A stretch of DNA of 32,399 nt from CAYQVO01 sp964421085 (lineage in GTDB: Bacteria; Bdellovibrionota_C; UBA2361; CAYQVO01): contig CAYQVO010000041.1 of assembly GCA_964421085.1 (NCBI GenBank), positions 1 through 32,399 on the forward strand, written 5' to 3'. Both the position numbers and the translations under genes were made by a program. Each line of letters begins with the position of its first letter. Positions within the stretch are counted from its first letter, which is position 1. The notes under the pieces were generated by a model. The model was not told where the DNA came from and did no database searches. It saw only the letters and a list, made by a program, of their open reading frames with translations. This document shows, piece after piece, positions 7,752 to 16,434 of the stretch.

Positions 7752-8537
7752 TTACTCTTCTTCCTCTGCCTTATCAGGAAAAATCTGCACTACAGGCTGA
7801 TCCGAGAAAAGCGGCGTGAGGTCGTCACCCATCGCCTTATAAAGAGATTTCGTCAGGGAAATATCACAGACGTAGTGCCGGCCAACGAAATCACTGGCGG
7901 TGTAAAGGCCTTTGAAAGGGGCGCCAAGCGAAAGAGTAGATGATGCATAAAGAGCCTCGTCCTCGAGCTGCCCGGTATCCGCATTAACTCCGTAAGGTGC
8001 TTCAAGGCAGTGAATGGGAGTCCTTGCATCGTTCAAAAGCTTTATGAGGTCATCCATCGCAAAAGTTGAGGCGACCTTTCCTCCAAACAGCGCAAAGATG
8101 AGATTGTGAGCCTGGTCGACTGAACGTCCGAGCTGGGGAAGACTCTCGATTGTCTCCACTTTAACCTGCATCCTGCTCAAAATTGAAAGCTGATGACGGA
8201 GGCCCTCTCCTGCATTCGAAACTGCGCATAATGGGACTACGAGAGGATCACTCCCTGCATTGTACAAATGTCTGGCGCACGCCAGGGCAACTTCGCCGGC
8301 AAGAGAATCATTGACGACGATGCAGACCTTGCCTCCTGTTGCAGAAAGTCCAAGCGCGAAACGGACAACCATTGCGAGGCTGTACGAAGCTGCCTCCGCG
8401 CTCTGAACGCTCGTCAGTCCAAAATCCGATCTGAGAGCTTCACGCGCATCGAAGAGCTGCTGCTTCGAGACAGCCGAGAACCGATACCCAGTCTTGTCGA
8501 AAAAAACAGCGGGAGCGCTCTCAGGACTCGATTGCAT
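7752..8537 (-). CDS. Degenerate YjeF-N (NAD(P)H-hydrate epimerase-like) protein
   Basis: A 261-residue protein whose order of elements follows the YjeF N-terminal domain: FSAVSKQQLFDAREAL (start helix), GKVCIVVNDSLAGEVALACARHLYNAG (first strand and helix), HNLIFALFGGKVAS (the D-lifGtGl position), PIHCLEAPYGVNADTG (the DiPSGldadtG position) and LSLGAPFKGLYT (the family's T-x-G-x-PK-G position). In true epimerases the loop after the first strand reads G-x-G-NNGGDG and the Asp of DIPSG helps hold K+. Here these are NDSLAGE and EAPYG, so normal epimerase activity is doubtful. No kinase domain (NnrD) follows. The ATG at 8537 has no Shine-Dalgarno sequence. A repurposed ligand-binding or structural role is possible. 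Confidence 0.6.
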   Translation of the reverse strand: MQSSPESAPAVFFDKTGYRFSAVSKQQLFDAREALRSDFGLTSVQSAEAASYSLAMVVRFALGLSATGGKVCIVVNDSLAGEVALACARHLYNAGSDPLVVPLCAVSNAGEGLRHQLSILSRMQVKVETIESLPQLGRSVDQAHNLIFALFGGKVASTFAMDDLIKLLNDARTPIHCLEAPYGVNADTGQLEDEALYASSTLSLGAPFKGLYTASDFVGRHYVCDISLTKSLYKAMGDDLTPLFSDQPVVQIFPDKAEEEE

Positions 8538-8545
8538 CGGTTGTT

Positions 8546-8551
8546 CTAATA
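8546..8551 (-). promoter_or_regulatory. Candidate -10 box for the YjeF-N-like gene
   Basis: On the minus strand TATTAG (four of six matches) lies eight bases before the ATG, with no Shine-Dalgarno sequence between. It is weak evidence for a leaderless transcript. Confidence 0.22.
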
Positions 8552-8694
8552 TCTTAAGATCACGGAATAATTGAAAGCGAATACCTCATCACTTTCGGAC
8601 TGTTGTATGTTATTGCGAGCAGCGCCCGCAGGTCAATGCCCATAAGGGAGGGCTGAACAGCGCAGCTTGTTCGAACGGTAACCAGGGGAGCGAA

Positions 8695-9705
8695 ATGAAG
8701 CAGAATCCGGTCATAGCTATTGTGGGTGCGACGGGCCTGGTCGGAAATGAGGTTCTTGTATGTCTGGAAGAATCAAAAATCGAATTTTCCGAGCTCCGGC
8801 TGCTGGCGTCGGCAGACTCTGAAGGCGAAGTCTACAGCTGCCGGGATTCCGAATATAAGGTCGATCAGCTTGAAGATGATTCATTTGAAGGGGTGAACCT
8901 GGCCCTTTTCGCCATGGGGCCTGACCTTGCCGCTCGGTATGTTCCAGCCGCGGTCGAAGCGGGCGCCCTGGTCATTGATGCATCGAGCAACTTCAGAAAC
9001 CAGGAGGGCGTTCCTCTTGTAGTACCCGAAGTGAATTTCGACACCATCGAGACCGGGCAGAAAATCATATCCTGCCCGAATCCATCTACCGTGCTTCTTT
9101 CTCCGATGCTGAACGCGATAAACAAAACGGCGGGAATCCAGCGGGTCGTGATCTCCGCGTACGAGTCGGTATCAGGCGCTGGAAAGGACGCGCTTGATGA
9201 ACTCTGGGCCCAGTCTCTGGCGATATTCAACCAGAGAGAGGTCATTAACGAAGCGTTTCAGCATCAAATCGCTTTCAACTGCATACCGCAGGTCGATGTA
9301 ATCAGAGGAGACGGCACAACTAAGGAGGAGTTCAGGATTGCAGCCGAAACCCGCAGGGTGCTGAACCTTCCAGACCTCAGAATGAGCGTTACGGCGGTGC
9401 GGGTTCCTGTTTTTTACTCCCACGGGTTCAGTGTGAATGTCGAAATGGAAAGGGAACTGACGCCGGAAGGGTGTGGTTCGCTCCTTCAGGGCGTGGAAGG
9501 ACTGGAAGTGACGCCGGATCCGATGGAATATCCCATGCAGCTTGGTGCGACAGGGAGTGACTCGCTCCAGATTGGCAGGATACGCTGTGATCCTTCGGTG
9601 CCCGCCGGTTTGAATCTGTGGGCTGCAGGAGATAATGTCCGCAAAGGCGCCGCCCTGAATATGGTTAATATTGCACAACGTATAATTGAAGGATTTGGAA
9701 ATTAA
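8695..9705 (+). CDS. Aspartate-semialdehyde dehydrogenase homologue lacking the catalytic Cys (USG-1-like)
   Basis: A 336-residue protein with an NADP-binding start (IAIVGATGLVGNEVL), VPLVVPEVN, YESVSGAGK, AFNCIPQVD and VRVPVFYSHGFSVNVE, which together place it in the ASADH family. In ASADH the nucleophile sits in N-P-N-C-S-T. Here the segment reads S-C127-P-N-P130-S-T, so the cysteine position is Pro, and the usual Gln in YQAVSGAG is Glu. C127 is three residues too early to be the same residue. E. coli USG-1 is a known ASADH paralogue that also lacks this cysteine and shares the FYGHxxxVN segment. Like usg, this gene lies upstream of truA. AGGGGAG before the ATG is a good ribosome-binding site. 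If the genome has another asd, this one is probably non-catalytic. Confidence 0.75.
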   Translation: MKQNPVIAIVGATGLVGNEVLVCLEESKIEFSELRLLASADSEGEVYSCRDSEYKVDQLEDDSFEGVNLALFAMGPDLAARYVPAAVEAGALVIDASSNFRNQEGVPLVVPEVNFDTIETGQKIISCPNPSTVLLSPMLNAINKTAGIQRVVISAYESVSGAGKDALDELWAQSLAIFNQREVINEAFQHQIAFNCIPQVDVIRGDGTTKEEFRIAAETRRVLNLPDLRMSVTAVRVPVFYSHGFSVNVEMERELTPEGCGSLLQGVEGLEVTPDPMEYPMQLGATGSDSLQIGRIRCDPSVPAGLNLWAAGDNVRKGAALNMVNIAQRIIEGFGN

Positions 9706-11578
9706 GCCGCTGAGACGCGAAGGACGTGATCCCTTCAATCTTCTTTCGATTCCTCCGAATACTGCGCTTCTCCGCGCAGCGCACGCGACCCTTCTCCGCA
9801 CCAGTCTCAAAAGCGATGCGCTCGGCCGGCTCGTTTCCCGCGATCCTGTGCTGATGCTCGAGCTGTGCAAAACTATCTCGAGCACAGCTTATGCCCGGGG
9901 CGACACTTTAAACATCATGCCGCCGGGCCAGATGATTACGATTCTCGGGGTGGCAGCCATAAACGAACTCCTGCAGTCGCTTGACAAGAGACGCTTCCCT
10001 GAATCGCCCGAGGTTGTCGAATGCGTTGAAGAGGCCCGTGCTAAATGTCTTAAAGTGTCGGGTCTGGCAAGGCTGATCGGAAACGCCGCAGATCCCCTTC
10101 TTGCAGAGCAGTGCGAGGTGCTCGGATTGTTTGCGCGATTTGGAGACATGATCGCCGCAATTTATCTTGGGGAAACATTTGTCGCCGCGAAACAGGAGGA
10201 GTCCGGCAGGGCGAAACTGGCATACAGGCTGGCAAGGGAGCACGCGTTCGACCTCGAAAAAGCAGGGATCAGGTACCTGAGCACACGCGGACTTCCTGAA
10301 AAAGTCGTAGCCTGCATCGACCGCGATTCACAAATTTCATCAGCCGAACTCATAAACAGAAAACTCGTCGTGATGAGCGCGCTCGAAGTGCTCAACGCGT
10401 TTGAGGAATCCAAATGGGACAGATATGAGCCTGACAAATCACTTCCAGTTCGAAGCTACCTCAGGCCGCTGAAGTTCCTTGGTATGGGATACGAACGGCT
10501 TTTTGAGGATCTTTCGGAATATCTGGCTGAACCTCTTCCGGATGTCGGCAGGCCCGAAGAGCACCACCCGATAACTGACGCCGGAACTGGAGACGACGGT
10601 CAGAGAGAACCCGATCCCGAATCGCGCTCCATGAAAATTACGCATCACGACAGCTCACGGCAGGGACCTTCTTCCGCCCCTGCGCCGATCATTAGAATCA
10701 GCAAGTCATTTCTCTCGAAAATGAATCCACTGGTAGCAGCATGCATTCGTGGAATCAGAAACGCCGAAAACCTGTTTGCGGGTTCGAGACCCGCATCGAT
10801 GAAGGACACAGTTGCGAGGCTTATCAACCCGCTGCTTGAGCAGAAGCCGGAGATTGGCGATGTTCTTCGCAGTGCTGCGATGGCATACCACCCGCTGTCG
10901 CTTTTCGAAGAGGAAACAGAAGATATCTCAAAAGTGCTGGAGGTCATGTCTCCGCATGAAGTCAGCGCGATAATTGCCCTTACGCATCTTTCGCTTGAAT
11001 TCGAGAAAGAGTGCGATCCGAAGGAGTGGAAGGAGATTTTCGATCAGGCTATATGCGACATCGGAATAGGGCGCCTTATCGGTGGAATGTGCGATATCGT
11101 CGGAACAGGGACCGGGATGCTCATGGCAGGTCTTCAGCGATTCAGTCTGGGTGTTTATCTGCACCACGATCCGGAAGGGTGGAAGGAATACAAACAGCAC
11201 CTTAAGACAACCCGGAAGCATTTCGACGTTTTTTTCGAGCGAACAAAGTGGAAAAAGGACCACTTCGCCTTCTGTGCGCCGGTTGCGCAGTCGCTTGGGT
11301 TCGGATCCGAGTATGTTCATGCGTTTAAAGAGGCATCCAGTCCATTTTCTCTTTCGGATAAACGCACCCGCTTCTGTGCAGTCATCCCGGTATGGGTTGG
11401 AATCATCCGCGAGAGCGGTCATGCTGCCGGGGATCCCGAATTCCTGAAGCAGCTCGGAGTGAGCAAGGAAGAAATATGTATGCTTGACGCGGAAGTGAAG
11501 CGCACGGTGAACAAAGGGGACCTCTGCCGGTGGCTGGAAATCAGTTCCGGTATTGCTGAAAGTCTGCGGGGGAAATAA
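9686..11578 (+). CDS. Tandem HDOD-like signalling protein
   Basis: About 630 residues. Residues about 20-95 (LSIPPNTALLRAAH..., LGRLVSRDPVLMLELCKTISS, NIMPPGQMITILGVAAINELL) match the start of HDOD domains. Residues about 115-200 give the second half (LARLIGNAADPLLAEQCEVLGLFARFGDMI) without the His-Asp pair of HD enzymes. After an acidic, low-complexity linker (about 295-340), residues 340-630 look like a second, more diverged HDOD-like unit (IIALTHLSLEFEKE..., QAICDIGIGRLIGG). HDOD proteins are non-enzymatic signalling scaffolds, often with receiver domains. The first possible start is TTG 9686, overlapping the previous gene by 20 bases; no ATG occurs before the conserved region, so the start is uncertain. 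A receiver gene follows directly. Confidence 0.65.
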   Translation: MKDLEIKPLRREGRDPFNLLSIPPNTALLRAAHATLLRTSLKSDALGRLVSRDPVLMLELCKTISSTAYARGDTLNIMPPGQMITILGVAAINELLQSLDKRRFPESPEVVECVEEARAKCLKVSGLARLIGNAADPLLAEQCEVLGLFARFGDMIAAIYLGETFVAAKQEESGRAKLAYRLAREHAFDLEKAGIRYLSTRGLPEKVVACIDRDSQISSAELINRKLVVMSALEVLNAFEESKWDRYEPDKSLPVRSYLRPLKFLGMGYERLFEDLSEYLAEPLPDVGRPEEHHPITDAGTGDDGQREPDPESRSMKITHHDSSRQGPSSAPAPIIRISKSFLSKMNPLVAACIRGIRNAENLFAGSRPASMKDTVARLINPLLEQKPEIGDVLRSAAMAYHPLSLFEEETEDISKVLEVMSPHEVSAIIALTHLSLEFEKECDPKEWKEIFDQAICDIGIGRLIGGMCDIVGTGTGMLMAGLQRFSLGVYLHHDPEGWKEYKQHLKTTRKHFDVFFERTKWKKDHFAFCAPVAQSLGFGSEYVHAFKEASSPFSLSDKRTRFCAVIPVWVGIIRESGHAAGDPEFLKQLGVSKEEICMLDAEVKRTVNKGDLCRWLEISSGIAESLRGK

Positions 11579-11980
11579 ATGAAAGTGCTTATTGTTGAAG
11601 ATGATTCCATTGCTGCGAGTCTGATGGCCCGCATGCTGGGACGATACGGAGAGTGTTCGATCGCCGGCTCCGGCACCGACGCCATCAGCCAGTTCGAGAA
11701 TGCATGGGAAGAAGGTGTCCCGTTCCAGGTGCTTTTTCTGGATCTGATGCTGCCTGAGATCGATGGTCACGAGGTGCTGCGCAGGATAAGAAAGCTGGAG
11801 GATGAATACAATCTCGATTCGGAGGAGAGACTCAAAGTAATCATAACCTCGGCGCTTACCGACGAAGAGAATTTTCTGAAGGCCCATATGACGGGTTCCG
11901 AATGGTACCTTGCAAAGCCGGTCGGTCGCGCGGAGCTCGAGTCTGTGCTCTCAGAGCTTGGGGTTTTATCCAGAGAATGA
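11579..11980 (+). CDS. Stand-alone CheY-like response regulator receiver
   Basis: A 133-residue single-domain receiver. The acidic pocket is E7-D8-D9, the phosphorylated residue is D55 in VLFLDLMLPEIDG, the switch residue is T90/S91 in IITSA, and the lysine is K113 in LAKPVG. All key residues are present, so phosphotransfer is likely. There is no output domain. The ATG follows the TAA of the HDOD gene with no bases between, so the two are almost certainly translated together and probably act together. No histidine kinase is in the window. A somewhat long linker (LEDEYNLDSEERL) precedes the fourth strand. Confidence 0.9.
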   Translation: MKVLIVEDDSIAASLMARMLGRYGECSIAGSGTDAISQFENAWEEGVPFQVLFLDLMLPEIDGHEVLRRIRKLEDEYNLDSEERLKVIITSALTDEENFLKAHMTGSEWYLAKPVGRAELESVLSELGVLSRE

Positions 11981-11990
11981 AAGCAGAGAG

Positions 11991-12737
11991 ATGAAAAACG
12001 TCCGAATGGTCATCGAATATGATGGCTCGGGGTTTCATGGATGGCAGCGCCAGCCCGGACTCCGTACTGTTCAGGGCGAACTGGAGAGAGTCCTTGGGAC
12101 AGTTCTGCGGGAGAATATACAGGTGGTGCATTCCGCAGGACGTACCGACGCGGGGGTTCATGCGCGGGGGCAGGTGGTGAACTTTTTTGTGGAGGGCGAG
12201 CCGGACCTCGACAGGCTCAGACTATCGGCAAGCAGTCTTCTGAGAGGGGAAGTTTCAGTCCTGAGCGCAGACTTTGTCCCTGATGATTTTCACGCGAGAC
12301 GTTCAGCGGTCTGCAAACAGTACTCCTATCATATCCTCAACAGAAAATGCCCTCCTGCGCTTGACAGGGGACGGGTCTGGCATATCCCTGTTAATCTCGA
12401 TATTGCGCGGATGAAAGAAGAGGCTTTTCATTTCATCGGGACTCATGATTTTTCGAGCTTTCGCGATGCCGATTGCACCCAGCCTTCTCCCGTGAAGACC
12501 ATTCTTGAAAGCGAAGTCACAACCGACGGCGAAGATATATTTTACCGCGTTGTCGGAGAGGGCTTTCTGAAACGGATGGTGCGGATAATGGTTGGAACTC
12601 TGGTTGCCCGTGGCCGTCCGAATATGAGTATCGGGGCAATCCCTGAGATAATCGCCGCGCGGGATCGAAGAACGGCCGCGATGAGTGCTCCTGCACATGG
12701 GCTGTTTATGGACTGGGTGAGGTATGAATCCGGATAG
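11991..12737 (+). CDS. truA: tRNA pseudouridine(38-40) synthase TruA
   Basis: A 248-residue protein of normal length. It starts MKNVRMVIEYDGSGFHGWQRQP and has the catalytic aspartate D53 in SAGRTDAGVHARGQV. FHARRSAVCKQYSYHI, HDFSSFRDADC and GFLKRMVRIMVGTLV are conserved substrate and fold motifs. It converts uridines 38-40 of the tRNA anticodon arm to pseudouridine. The start at ATG 11991 is chosen by homology; an AGAGAG stretch lies just upstream and the receiver gene ends 10 bases earlier, so it belongs to the same operon. The order ASADH homologue...truA is reminiscent of usg-truA in Gammaproteobacteria. Confidence 0.95.
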   Translation: MKNVRMVIEYDGSGFHGWQRQPGLRTVQGELERVLGTVLRENIQVVHSAGRTDAGVHARGQVVNFFVEGEPDLDRLRLSASSLLRGEVSVLSADFVPDDFHARRSAVCKQYSYHILNRKCPPALDRGRVWHIPVNLDIARMKEEAFHFIGTHDFSSFRDADCTQPSPVKTILESEVTTDGEDIFYRVVGEGFLKRMVRIMVGTLVARGRPNMSIGAIPEIIAARDRRTAAMSAPAHGLFMDWVRYESG

Positions 12738-12876
12738 TATCGGCGGGGAAGCGTCAAGAGGAAAAAATAAAAATTCCTCCGGGGCGCCGCGCGATGAATC
12801 TGCTGCCGCTCTACCATTTATCAACAGGTTACTGTTTATCAGGATGAGGCAATACATCAGGAACCACTTTCAATGA
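12724..12876 (+). CDS. Possible 50-residue basic protein overlapping the end of truA
   Basis: A frame from ATG 12724 overlaps the truA stop by 14 bases and runs to TGA 12876. The product is basic at its C-terminus (INRLLFIRMRQYIRNHFQ, a possible amphipathic helix) and low in complexity at the start. There is a GAGG just before the ATG, but very close. It may be a coupled small gene or chance; I recognise no family. Confidence 0.22.
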   Translation: MNPDSIGGEASRGKNKNSSGAPRDESAAALPFINRLLFIRMRQYIRNHFQ

Positions 12877-12939
12877 ACTGCAATCAATAGTAACTTTGTT
12901 TAAGAAGCTTGCACCAACCGAGAATCAATCAAGAGAGAA

Positions 12940-15900
12940 GTGAGCACCGGACAGTTCGTACATCTGCATCTTCATACTCAATACAGCCTCCTCGACGGGG
13001 CGAACAAGATACCCGACATTCTGGAGGACGCCTGCAGGGCCGGGCAGCCTGCTGTTGCGATCACTGATCATGGAAATCTTCACGGCGCGCTTGACTTCTA
13101 TCTCGCCGCGAAGAAAATCGGAATCAAACCGGTCATAGGATGCGAACTTTACGTTACTGCCGGCTCGCGGTTCGAAAGGGTTCCAAAACACCAGGGCGGC
13201 AGCGAAATGTGTCATATCACTGCGCTTGCCATGAGCAACAAGGGTTACTCGAACCTGTGCAGGCTTTCGACGCTGGCATATAAAGAAGGCTTCTATTTCA
13301 AACCCCGGGTTGATCACGAACTTCTCGAGAAATACTGTGAAGATATCATACTACTGAGCGGATGCATGGCCTCGGAACTCTCGGGGGCCGCCGAAATGGA
13401 GGACGTGAAAAAAGCCCGGGCTATCGCTGAGTTTTACGCTTCCCGTTTCAAGGATCGTTATTACCTCGAAGTACAGCCCCACCCCGTGGATGATCAGCAG
13501 CGGCTGAACGCGATGGTGGAGATCCTCGCGAAGGATCTGGGGCTTCCCATAGTCGCGACAAACGACTGCCACTATCCGAAGATAGAAGATCATTACGCGC
13601 AGGAAGTCCTGATGTGCATATCTACCGGGAAGCAGATTACCGATCCGGATCGCATGCAGTACAAAGGTCTGCAGCTTCATCTCAAGACAGTTGATGAAAT
13701 GAGAAACGGGTTCGGCGGAGCCGCCTATACAGCTGAAGCGCTGGAAAACTCCGTTAATATCGCGGAAAGATGCGACGTAAGCTTCGACACATCAACACAC
13801 TACATGCCTGTCTTTATTGCGGACGACCAGAGACCTCTTATCGAGGTTATGGCGGAAAAGGCGAGGATCGGTCTTGAGCAACGGATAGACACGATACGTT
13901 TCCATTCGTCTTCATGGAACAAAACAGAAGAGAAGAAGTACCGTGAGAGGCTCGAAGAAGAGATCAAACTGATCGACAAGATGGGTTTTGCCGGTTATTT
14001 CCTCATCGTCTCGGATTTCATTGTGTGGGCAAAGGAGCACCAGGTTCCTGTCGGTCCCGGCCGCGGCAGCGCCGCAGGTTCTCTCGTGGCGTATGCGATG
14101 CGGATTACAGAAATCGATCCCATCGCAAACAAACTTCTTTTCGAGCGATTCCTGAACCCGGAGCGGATTTCCCTTCCTGACATCGATGTTGACTTCTGTA
14201 TCTATGGCCGTAACAAGGTGCTTCAGTACGTAAGCGATAAATACGGGCACGATAATGTCGCGCAGATAGCGACGTTCGGGACGCTGAAGGCAAAAGCCGC
14301 AATCAAGGATGTCGCCCGTTCTCTTGGTATAAGCTACGCCGAAGCCGATAGAATAGCGCAGCTTGTGCCGGCCCCCCGCCAGGGATTCGACTATCCTCTT
14401 GCGAAGGCTCTTGAGATGGAAAAGCGGCTCGCTGATTACGCCAGGGGGGAGGGGAAAGACCTCATTGAACTCGCGATGAAGCTTGAAGGGCTTACGCGGC
14501 ATGCCTCCACGCATGCAGCCGGCGTGGTTATAGGCGACAGGCAGCTCGTGGAATTCCTGCCTCTGATGGTCGACCGTGACGGCAATGATGTCACGCAGTT
14601 CTCGATGGGAGCAGTGGAAAAGATTGGCCTTGTGAAGTTCGACTTTCTCGGGCTTAAAACCCTGACCGTCATTCATGAGGCTTTGCGGCTGATAGAAAAA
14701 AGCCGCGGCAAAAAGATCGATCTGGAACGGCTTCCGCTTGACGATAAAAAAACTTACGACCTTCTCTGCTCCGGCAACACGACGGGCGTTTTCCAGCTGG
14801 AATCAAGCGGTATTACCGACATGACCAGGAGGCTCCGGCCGAATACCTTCGACGATCTGGTGGCCATTCTTGCGCTTTACCGGCCTGGTCCTCTGGATGC
14901 CGGAATGGTCGATCACTACATCAACCGGAAGCATGGAAGAGAGCCTGTAAGCTGCCTCCATCCTCTGGAAGAGCGCATTCTTTCCGATACCTACGGCATT
15001 ATTTTGTACCAGGAGCAGATAATGCAGCTTGCCCGCGCGCTCGCCGGATATACGCTCGGTGAAGCGGATATCCTCCGCAAGGCGATGGGGAAGAAAATTC
15101 CCGAAGAGATGGCGAAGCAGCGCGAGAGATTTCTGAAAGGCGCTCTCGCAAAGAAGATCGACAGGAAACTTGCGGACGAGATCTTCGATCAGATGGAGAC
15201 ATTCGCAAGGTATGGGTTTAACAGGAGCCATTCAGCCGCCTATGCAATGGTTTCATTTCAGACCGCCTACCTGAAAGCACATTTTCCTGTCGAATTCATG
15301 GCAGCTCTCATGACTCACGAGATGGAGGACAGCGACAAGACACTCAAGAACCTCAATGAGTGCCGCAAGAGCAGCATCCCGGTTCTGCCGCCGGATGTTA
15401 ACCAGAGCTCGAGCGCGTTCTCCGTTCATAAAGGTTCGATCCGGTACGGCCTTGCTGCTGTAAAGGGCGTCGGCGAAAAAGTGGTAAGTCTCATTGAAGA
15501 AGAGCGGGATAAAAACGGACTCTTCGAGGATCTGCGCGATTTTCTGAGGCGTGTGGATACCAGGGCGGCGAACCGGAGAGTGGTTGAAAACTTTATCAAG
15601 TGCGGAGCGTTTGATTTCTCGAAGCATACCCGAAAAGAGATGATGGACCACCTGGATGAGTTCATGAAGGAAGCCCAGGCGCTTCAGCGGGACAAAGAGA
15701 CGAACCAGATATCCCTCTTCGACATTGGCGCTGCAACTGGGACGAAGGGCCGGAATGGAAACGGCAGGGGAGGAGCCGAAGTGGAATGGCCAGTTAACCA
15801 GAAGCTTGCGTATGAAAAGGAGGCGCTGGGCTTCTATATCTCAGGGCATCCGCTCGAAAAGTTCCGGAATGAACTGAAACAGCTCGGAGTAATGACGACT

Positions 15901-16434
15901 GAAGATCTTCAGGCCCTGCAATCTCAGGCCGGTGTGAGGATCGCAGGCGTTGTGACCGCGCTTCGCCTCAAAAATACGAAGAAAGGCGATCGATACGCGG
16001 CATTCCAGCTGGAGGACTGGCTTGGGGCGGTGGAATCCATTGTCTGGCCGGACATATACCGTCAAGTTTCGCACATTCTCGTTGCGGATGAGCCCGTTGT
16101 GGTTTGCGCGAAACTCGATGTTTCGGATGAAAGACGGGTGTTGATAGTCGAGAAAATGGATTCACTTCTTTCTATCCGCGACCGCTCAGCGAAACTCGGT
16201 CTTCTCAGTCTGAAAGGCGAGGATAATTTCGAAGAGCACCTTGATGATCTCATGCGGGTTCTGCAGCGCTTCAGCGGCAGCTGCCCGTTAAAGGTCCGAA
16301 TAGAGGTGGAAGACGCTGAAGTGTCAATGCTTCTCAAAGACAGGAGAGATGCGCCGGTACGGGTGATGCCGTCTGAGGCGCTCTGCAATGAAGTTGAGCA
16401 GTTATTTGGACGACCTGTGCTGTCGTTTATTTAA
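12940..16434 (+). CDS. dnaE: DNA polymerase III alpha subunit
   Basis: A 1164-residue protein, close to the 1160 of E. coli DnaE. The N-terminal PHP domain opens with H8-L-H-L-H12 and continues AITDHGNLHG and PVIGCELYV. The polymerase core includes GPGRGSAAGSLVAYA and the catalytic aspartates in PDIDVDF (about residues 413-419). FQLESSGIT and ALYRPGPLDAG are in the fingers region, and FNRSHSAAYAMVSFQTAYLKAHFP leads to the helix-hairpin-helix part (YGLAAVKGVGEKVV). An OB fold lies near residue 1000 (VRIAGVVTALRLKNTKKGDRYAAFQLED). It is the replicative polymerase, in the cytoplasm. The GTG start at 12940 is chosen because the conserved N-terminus begins eight codons in; the AGAGAG upstream is a modest ribosome-binding site. 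The stop overlaps the inverted repeat that follows. Confidence 0.97.
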   Translation: MSTGQFVHLHLHTQYSLLDGANKIPDILEDACRAGQPAVAITDHGNLHGALDFYLAAKKIGIKPVIGCELYVTAGSRFERVPKHQGGSEMCHITALAMSNKGYSNLCRLSTLAYKEGFYFKPRVDHELLEKYCEDIILLSGCMASELSGAAEMEDVKKARAIAEFYASRFKDRYYLEVQPHPVDDQQRLNAMVEILAKDLGLPIVATNDCHYPKIEDHYAQEVLMCISTGKQITDPDRMQYKGLQLHLKTVDEMRNGFGGAAYTAEALENSVNIAERCDVSFDTSTHYMPVFIADDQRPLIEVMAEKARIGLEQRIDTIRFHSSSWNKTEEKKYRERLEEEIKLIDKMGFAGYFLIVSDFIVWAKEHQVPVGPGRGSAAGSLVAYAMRITEIDPIANKLLFERFLNPERISLPDIDVDFCIYGRNKVLQYVSDKYGHDNVAQIATFGTLKAKAAIKDVARSLGISYAEADRIAQLVPAPRQGFDYPLAKALEMEKRLADYARGEGKDLIELAMKLEGLTRHASTHAAGVVIGDRQLVEFLPLMVDRDGNDVTQFSMGAVEKIGLVKFDFLGLKTLTVIHEALRLIEKSRGKKIDLERLPLDDKKTYDLLCSGNTTGVFQLESSGITDMTRRLRPNTFDDLVAILALYRPGPLDAGMVDHYINRKHGREPVSCLHPLEERILSDTYGIILYQEQIMQLARALAGYTLGEADILRKAMGKKIPEEMAKQRERFLKGALAKKIDRKLADEIFDQMETFARYGFNRSHSAAYAMVSFQTAYLKAHFPVEFMAALMTHEMEDSDKTLKNLNECRKSSIPVLPPDVNQSSSAFSVHKGSIRYGLAAVKGVGEKVVSLIEEERDKNGLFEDLRDFLRRVDTRAANRRVVENFIKCGAFDFSKHTRKEMMDHLDEFMKEAQALQRDKETNQISLFDIGAATGTKGRNGNGRGGAEVEWPVNQKLAYEKEALGFYISGHPLEKFRNELKQLGVMTTEDLQALQSQAGVRIAGVVTALRLKNTKKGDRYAAFQLEDWLGAVESIVWPDIYRQVSHILVADEPVVVCAKLDVSDERRVLIVEKMDSLLSIRDRSAKLGLLSLKGEDNFEEHLDDLMRVLQRFSGSCPLKVRIEVEDAEVSMLLKDRRDAPVRVMPSEALCNEVEQLFGRPVLSFI

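Noticed and set aside
10928..11887. A 319-codon minus-strand frame across the HDOD and receiver genes
   Set aside because: It runs through two well-supported genes on the other strand and resembles no known protein.
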